NCBI GenBank assembly: GCA_028679485.1
Contig: JAJRBL010000069.1
Coordinates: 1 to 7,787 of the forward strand
Source of the DNA: Methanospirillum sp.
Lineage (GTDB): Archaea > Halobacteriota > Methanomicrobia > Methanomicrobiales > Methanospirillaceae
Direction: 5' to 3'
DNA: 7,787 bases
A program made the translations under genes and the position numbers. Every line of letters starts with the position of its first letter. Within the stretch, counting starts at the first letter, position 1. Below the pieces are notes generated by a model. That model ran no database searches and had not been told where the DNA came from. It worked only from the letters and a program-made list of their open reading frames with translations. This document shows positions 5,175-7,787 of this stretch, piece by piece.

Positions 5175-6530
5175 ATGACGCAAAAAATGATGATATCTGC
5201 TGTTTTTCTGATAATGATGGTAATCTTCTCCATCGCAGGATATGCAGGCGCACAGCCGGATTCTCCCCCCGACATGCCGCCGGGTGCATCTCCTTCAGGT
5301 GGAATGCAACCAGGTGGATCGCAGGCATCCTTGTCATACAACCTGAGCGGAGCATTCACCGTGGGTGGTGAACAGGTGTATGAGACCGGAAAGGAGTATA
5401 CCTCAGATACAACCGATCTCTCTGCAGTCTACGTAACCGATGGCGGAAGCCTGACCCTGACGAATCCGCAGATTCACACCTCGGGAAATACCTCTTCAAA
5501 CGATGCAAGCAGTTTTTACGGGCTGAACGGGGCAGTTCTTGCCAATGATGAAAGTACTGTTGTCATAAACGGGGGGGTTATCAGTACCTCAGGAACCGGT
5601 GCGAATGGTGCCATTCCCACCGGTGAGGGAACCTCGATAACCCTGTCAGATCTCAACATAACTGCTACCGGAGACGGAGGTCACGGTGTCATGGCAACCC
5701 TCGGGGGCAGGTTAACCCTGGATAACGTGAATATCTCCACGACAGGAAAGAACAGTGCACCAATCGCAACCGATCGCGGAAGCGGAACCATAACAGTCAC
5801 CGGAGGTACTGTCACCTCGTCGGGTGCCGATTCGCCTGGCATTTATTCAACTGGTGCCATTAGTATCTTCGATGCAACGATCACCTCCATCGGAACCGAG
5901 GCTGCTGTGATTGAAGGAGTAAACTCCATCTCCCTTCAGGATACCGCATTATCAGGCGGAGTTGAGAAGACCGGGGGAGTCATGATCTACCAGAGTTTCT
6001 CCGGCGATGCGGAGGTCGGGACCGGGACATTTGAGATGAACGGTGGTTCGCTTACCGCAACGGAAGGCCCCCTGTTCTTTGTCACGAACACCCGTGCGAA
6101 GATCAACCTTACCCGTGTCGCGGTTGTTTCTCATTCCGGTGCTCTCATTGATGCGGCTGCAACCTCCCGGTGGGGTAAGACCGGTGAAAACGGAGGGCAT
6201 GTCATCTTCAACGCAGACGGGGAAGACCTGGAGGGTTCAGTCTTCGCCGATGAAAACAGTGACGTTTCAGTGCACCTTACCGGTGGTTCCACCCTGTCAG
6301 GGTCAGTAAATTCATCTGCCCTGTTTCTTGACCCATCCAGTACCTGGAATGTAACGGCAGACTCAGTTCTGACATCCCTCTCTGATCCTGAAGGAGTGTC
6401 AGGCACATCGGTTATGAACATCATCGGAAACGGCTACAATGTCACCTATAACTCCACTCTTGGAGAAAACAGTTGGTTGGGAGGGAAGACCTTTACCCTG
6501 GAGCAAGGCGGCCGGCTCATGCCAGAGTGA
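5175..6530 (+). CDS. Secreted parallel beta-helix, adhesin-like surface protein
   Basis: The start at 5175 gives 451 residues, an AGGAA site nine bases upstream and a typical signal peptide. Residues 5-22 are hydrophobic and cleavage is likely after GYAGA-26. An in-frame GTG at 5130 would add 15 residues before the signal and has no ribosome binding site. Residues 27-50 are a Pro/Gly/Met-rich linker. Then come about nine short repeats of the form 'strand, NG/DN, strand, TSG' (near 91-104, 127-140, 153-166, 178-191, 203-217, 228-240, 250-261, 285-296 and 308-322), typical of a pectin-lyase-like right-handed beta-helix. There are around nine or ten N-X-S/T sequons, suggesting glycosylation. No C-terminal anchor is visible, so it is released or held non-covalently. 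It resembles a broad family in bacteria and methanogens whose members I know only as unnamed beta-helix proteins. A role in adhesion or the cell surface is inferred; no catalytic motif is recognised. Confidence 0.82.
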   Translation: MTQKMMISAVFLIMMVIFSIAGYAGAQPDSPPDMPPGASPSGGMQPGGSQASLSYNLSGAFTVGGEQVYETGKEYTSDTTDLSAVYVTDGGSLTLTNPQIHTSGNTSSNDASSFYGLNGAVLANDESTVVINGGVISTSGTGANGAIPTGEGTSITLSDLNITATGDGGHGVMATLGGRLTLDNVNISTTGKNSAPIATDRGSGTITVTGGTVTSSGADSPGIYSTGAISIFDATITSIGTEAAVIEGVNSISLQDTALSGGVEKTGGVMIYQSFSGDAEVGTGTFEMNGGSLTATEGPLFFVTNTRAKINLTRVAVVSHSGALIDAAATSRWGKTGENGGHVIFNADGEDLEGSVFADENSDVSVHLTGGSTLSGSVNSSALFLDPSSTWNVTADSVLTSLSDPEGVSGTSVMNIIGNGYNVTYNSTLGENSWLGGKTFTLEQGGRLMPE

Positions 6531-6576
6531 GAATAAAGAAGACCTGCCCGGTCAAAAATTCTTATTCCCTCTTTTT
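6531..6576 (+). terminator. Terminator of the beta-helix gene
   Basis: Immediately after the stop codon, GAATAAaGAA (6531-6540, one bulged A) pairs with TTCTTATTC (6559-6567). Inside it GACC (6541-6544) pairs with GGTC (6550-6553) around TGCCC, leaving AAAAA as a bulge. CCTCTTTTTC follows, with T5 at 6572-6576. This is a convincing stem plus T tract. Confidence 0.65.
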
Positions 6577-7252
6577 CGGATCTCTTTTGGATCAATCAAC
6601 CCAATACCCGGGCAAATTCCCGGGTGTATTCCGCCCCCCGCGTTCAGGGTACCGTGAAGTACTATCATACCGGTCTGCAGGATTCCGGTAATCCGGGTGT
6701 TGCAACCAGTTGCAACTATTTTTGCAATGGATTTTTGGGAATGTACCCGATGGGTATCGTGACCGCAGAATTCTCACCCGAGGATTCCATACCAGTAGCA
6801 ACCATGAATTATTTTTCATTTGGCTTTTTACCTCCATGTCATGATGAATATCTAAAAATAAATCCGAATTGCGTTCAGGAAGATTTTCAGACTGATATTT
6901 ACCGGTTTTACCTGCCTTGCTTATACACTGTTTCATGCAACACTGGTATGTCACAGGGAGCAAGGCACGATAGCCTGCTGGTTTCTGAAATCCGGCAGTA
7001 TCAAGGGGCCCCCTCCCGGATGAGATGAGGTATCGTTCAGCATGTCCTCCTACACACTGCTACAGACTCTCGGTTTGTGATACCAAACTCTCTCATCCGG
7101 CAGGGAACCCGGGTGCCTGGCTCATCTGCAATGTCTGAAACGTCCGAGTTCTCCCCGAACTGCCGGCCGCGGAATGCGGTCGGTTTCCTCCTACAACCAC
7201 CAGGGAGTTTTCAGATTCATTTTCAGCATTTTAAAAAATTCCAGAGGTTCGT
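6577..7252. other. Intergenic region with structured segment
   Basis: No confident protein gene lies here. A palindromic hairpin, CCCGGG-CAAATT-CCCGGG, occurs at 6607-6624, extendable to 6604-6627. Open frames at 6624-7028 (plus, GTG start, 134 codons) and 6592-6963 (minus, 123 codons) overlap each other. Neither has a ribosome binding site or recognisable family, and at most one could be real. Part of the middle (about 6710-6900) is visibly more AT-rich than the flanking genes. From about 6959 rightward the sequence is dominated by the nested inverted repeats described as a possible RNA, and T4 runs follow at about 7208-7232. Confidence 0.5.
6959..7195 (+). ncRNA. Candidate structured RNA (small RNA or leader)
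   Basis: Four stems lie in a row. Stem A pairs AGCAAGGC (6959-6966) with GCCTGCT (6973-6979), one A bulged. Stem B is a long nested arm: 6994-6997 with 7114-7117, GGG 7006-7008 with 7108-7110, CCCT 7011-7014 with 7102-7105, CCGGATGAGA 7016-7025 with 7091-7100, GGTATC 7029-7034 with 7079-7084, and AGCA-TGT 7039-7045 with 7054-7061. Its loop is CCTCCTAC. Stem C is AGTTC/GAACT (7147-7161) and stem D is GCCGGCCGC/GCGGTCGGT (7162-7184). G-T pairs in stem D fit a plus-strand RNA. TTATACA near 6921-6927 could be its TATA box and the T4 runs from 7208 its end. It matches neither SRP RNA nor RNase P signatures that I know. It may instead be the 5' leader of the gene at 7253. Confidence 0.4.
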
Positions 7253-7546
7253 ATGATATCCAAGAGCAGATTCAGTAACCGGTATAACGAAAACCAGCTT
7301 TGTCTCATTGATTATCTTAAAACACAGGTCAACTCAGGACAATGTTTCCTGAAATCCAAATATATTGCAAAAGACCTGGGTCTCTCATCGAAAGAAGTGG
7401 GTACTAACATGGCAATCCTCTCTGAGATCTGTCCCGACTTCTCCATCGTGAAATACAGTTATTCAAACAGTACAACCTGGCTTGTTACTCCCGGGAAAAT
7501 CCCCTCGTTTCAGGGAAAAACCGGGAATCAGGCTGTACCTGTATAA
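7253..7546 (+). CDS. Small winged-helix-like protein, DUF7123-type
   Basis: This 97-residue protein resembles small archaeal proteins annotated in haloarchaea as DUF7123. The shared core runs from LIDYLKTQVNSGQCFLKSKY (residues 18-37) through IAKDLGLSSKEVGTNMAIL (38-56) to IVKYSYSNSTTWLV (65-78). The helix-turn-helix-like segment 38-56 followed by a beta-hairpin suggests a winged helix that binds DNA, but the target is unknown. The last 19 residues are Gly/Pro-rich and probably disordered. AGAGGT (7243-7248) is a reasonable ribosome binding site five bases before the ATG. Immediately upstream lies the structured segment ending near 7195, which might control this gene. The family call rests on memory of the conserved core and is moderately sure. 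Confidence 0.75.
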   Translation: MISKSRFSNRYNENQLCLIDYLKTQVNSGQCFLKSKYIAKDLGLSSKEVGTNMAILSEICPDFSIVKYSYSNSTTWLVTPGKIPSFQGKTGNQAVPV

Positions 7547-7604
7547 ACACCAGGATCCCGCTGCCGGAGAGAGGAACAGTACCCGTTTTCCGTCAGCCAG
7601 TCAC

Positions 7605-7610
7605 TTTTTT
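7605..7610 (+). terminator. T6 terminator of the DUF7123-type gene
   Basis: A run of six T lies 58 bases after the stop codon at 7546. No clear GC stem precedes it, but an isolated T run is sufficient for archaeal termination. The gene before it and the promoter-like site after it (7687) fit a boundary here. Confidence 0.45.
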
Positions 7611-7686
7611 CGGAGAGGCCATCTTCCTCCTCATCACAGGTTCTTCCCTGCGTGAATCCGGATCACTTTCACCCGGCTTACCTGAA

Positions 7687-7694
7687 TTATATAT
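7687..7694 (+). promoter_or_regulatory. TATA box of the right-edge gene
   Basis: TTATATAT is a close match to the archaeal TATA box. Its centre is about 26 bases before the ATG at 7717, so transcription would begin at or next to the start codon. Confidence 0.6.
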
Positions 7695-7716
7695 GCCGGG
7701 CAGGGCAGTTTGTACC

Positions 7717-7787
7717 ATGATCGCTCCGTTTACCCCACTCAGGAAGGTTCCCCCCGATCTTTTTATTCTCCATATTGCTCCGGGATC
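7717..7787 (+). CDS. Start of an unidentified gene, cut by the window edge
   Basis: An open frame begins at the ATG at 7717 and runs 23 codons to the edge without a stop, starting MIAPFTPLRKVPPDLFI. The piece is too short to assign to a family, and no signal peptide is evident. There is no Shine-Dalgarno site, but a TATA box 26 bases upstream makes a leaderless message likely, a common arrangement in archaea. A 41-codon frame on the opposite strand (7593-7718) shares the CATG at this start and is the competing reading. Confidence 0.5.
   Translation, partial: MIAPFTPLRKVPPDLFILHIAPG

Noticed and set aside
6951..7043. 30-codon minus-strand frame after GGAGGAC-ATG
   Set aside because: The Shine-Dalgarno-like GGAGG is only two bases from the ATG, too close for normal initiation, and the frame lies within the structured segment.
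7147..7195. H/ACA guide RNA ending in ACA at 7193-7195
   Set aside because: There is no lower stem around a guide pocket, and the ACA is too close to the upper stem for the usual spacing.
6959..7230. Known large RNA: SRP RNA or RNase P RNA
   Set aside because: The size is similar, but I find no SRP domain IV-like GGTCAGG/GGAAGGG core and no RNase P GAGGAAAGTCC-type core, so the segment is described only as a candidate RNA.
7593..7718. Minus-strand 41-codon frame starting MVQTALPG, with GGAG five bases upstream
   Set aside because: It overlaps the TATA box and start codon of the right-edge gene and shows no recognisable family. The TATA-to-ATG spacing supports the plus-strand reading better, though this small frame is not strictly excluded.

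Overview
The window looks like a chromosomal segment of a methanogenic archaeon, most likely a Methanomicrobiales-type euryarchaeon. Several predicted proteins belong to families I know mainly from methanogens and relatives: an AqpM-type aquaporin, a DUF2193 protein, a DUF2180 protein and an MTH865-like protein. Shine-Dalgarno sites of the AGGTGA/GGAG type, archaeal TATA-like boxes and T-run terminators fit this. The genus cannot be fixed from the sequence alone. I see no tRNA, rRNA, CRISPR array, transposase or insertion-sequence ends.

Layout. Positions 1-302 hold no confident gene, but contain a likely rightward terminator and a TATA-like element. A MOT1-type molybdate/sulfate transporter follows (303-1403). 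A 436-base gap then carries hairpins, a promoter and a possible regulatory leader for a tight three-gene operon: DUF2193 protein (1840-3339), Cys-rich DUF2180 protein (3350-3556) and aquaporin aqpM (3558-4301). The operon ends in a terminator whose loop contains the aqpM stop codon. Convergent to it is an MTH865-like gene on the minus strand (4393-4638), apparently leaderless and with its own terminator. Divergent from that is a 69-residue coiled-coil protein (4831-5040). Next is a secreted beta-helix surface protein (5175-6530) with a clear hairpin/T-run terminator. A 720-base intergenic stretch contains a strongly structured segment at about 6959-7195, then a small winged-helix-like DUF7123-type protein (7253-7546). 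At the right edge an apparently leaderless gene starts at 7717 and runs off the window.

How the parts may work together. The clearest functional unit is DUF2193-DUF2180-aqpM. The three genes are separated by 10 bases and 1 base and share one terminator, so an uncharacterised large protein and a small metal-binding protein are co-expressed with a membrane channel for water or small neutral solutes. Its roughly 190-base leader has two short reading frames and competing CCGG stems near the ribosome binding site, which suggests post-transcriptional control. The other genes look like independent units.

The most interesting undescribed items are this operon with its leader, and the structured element at 6959-7195. 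The latter has nested stems and two copies of the anti-Shine-Dalgarno-like decamer TCCTCCTACA, one in an apical loop and one just 3' of a stem. It could be a trans-acting small RNA or a cis-acting leader of the DUF7123-type gene.
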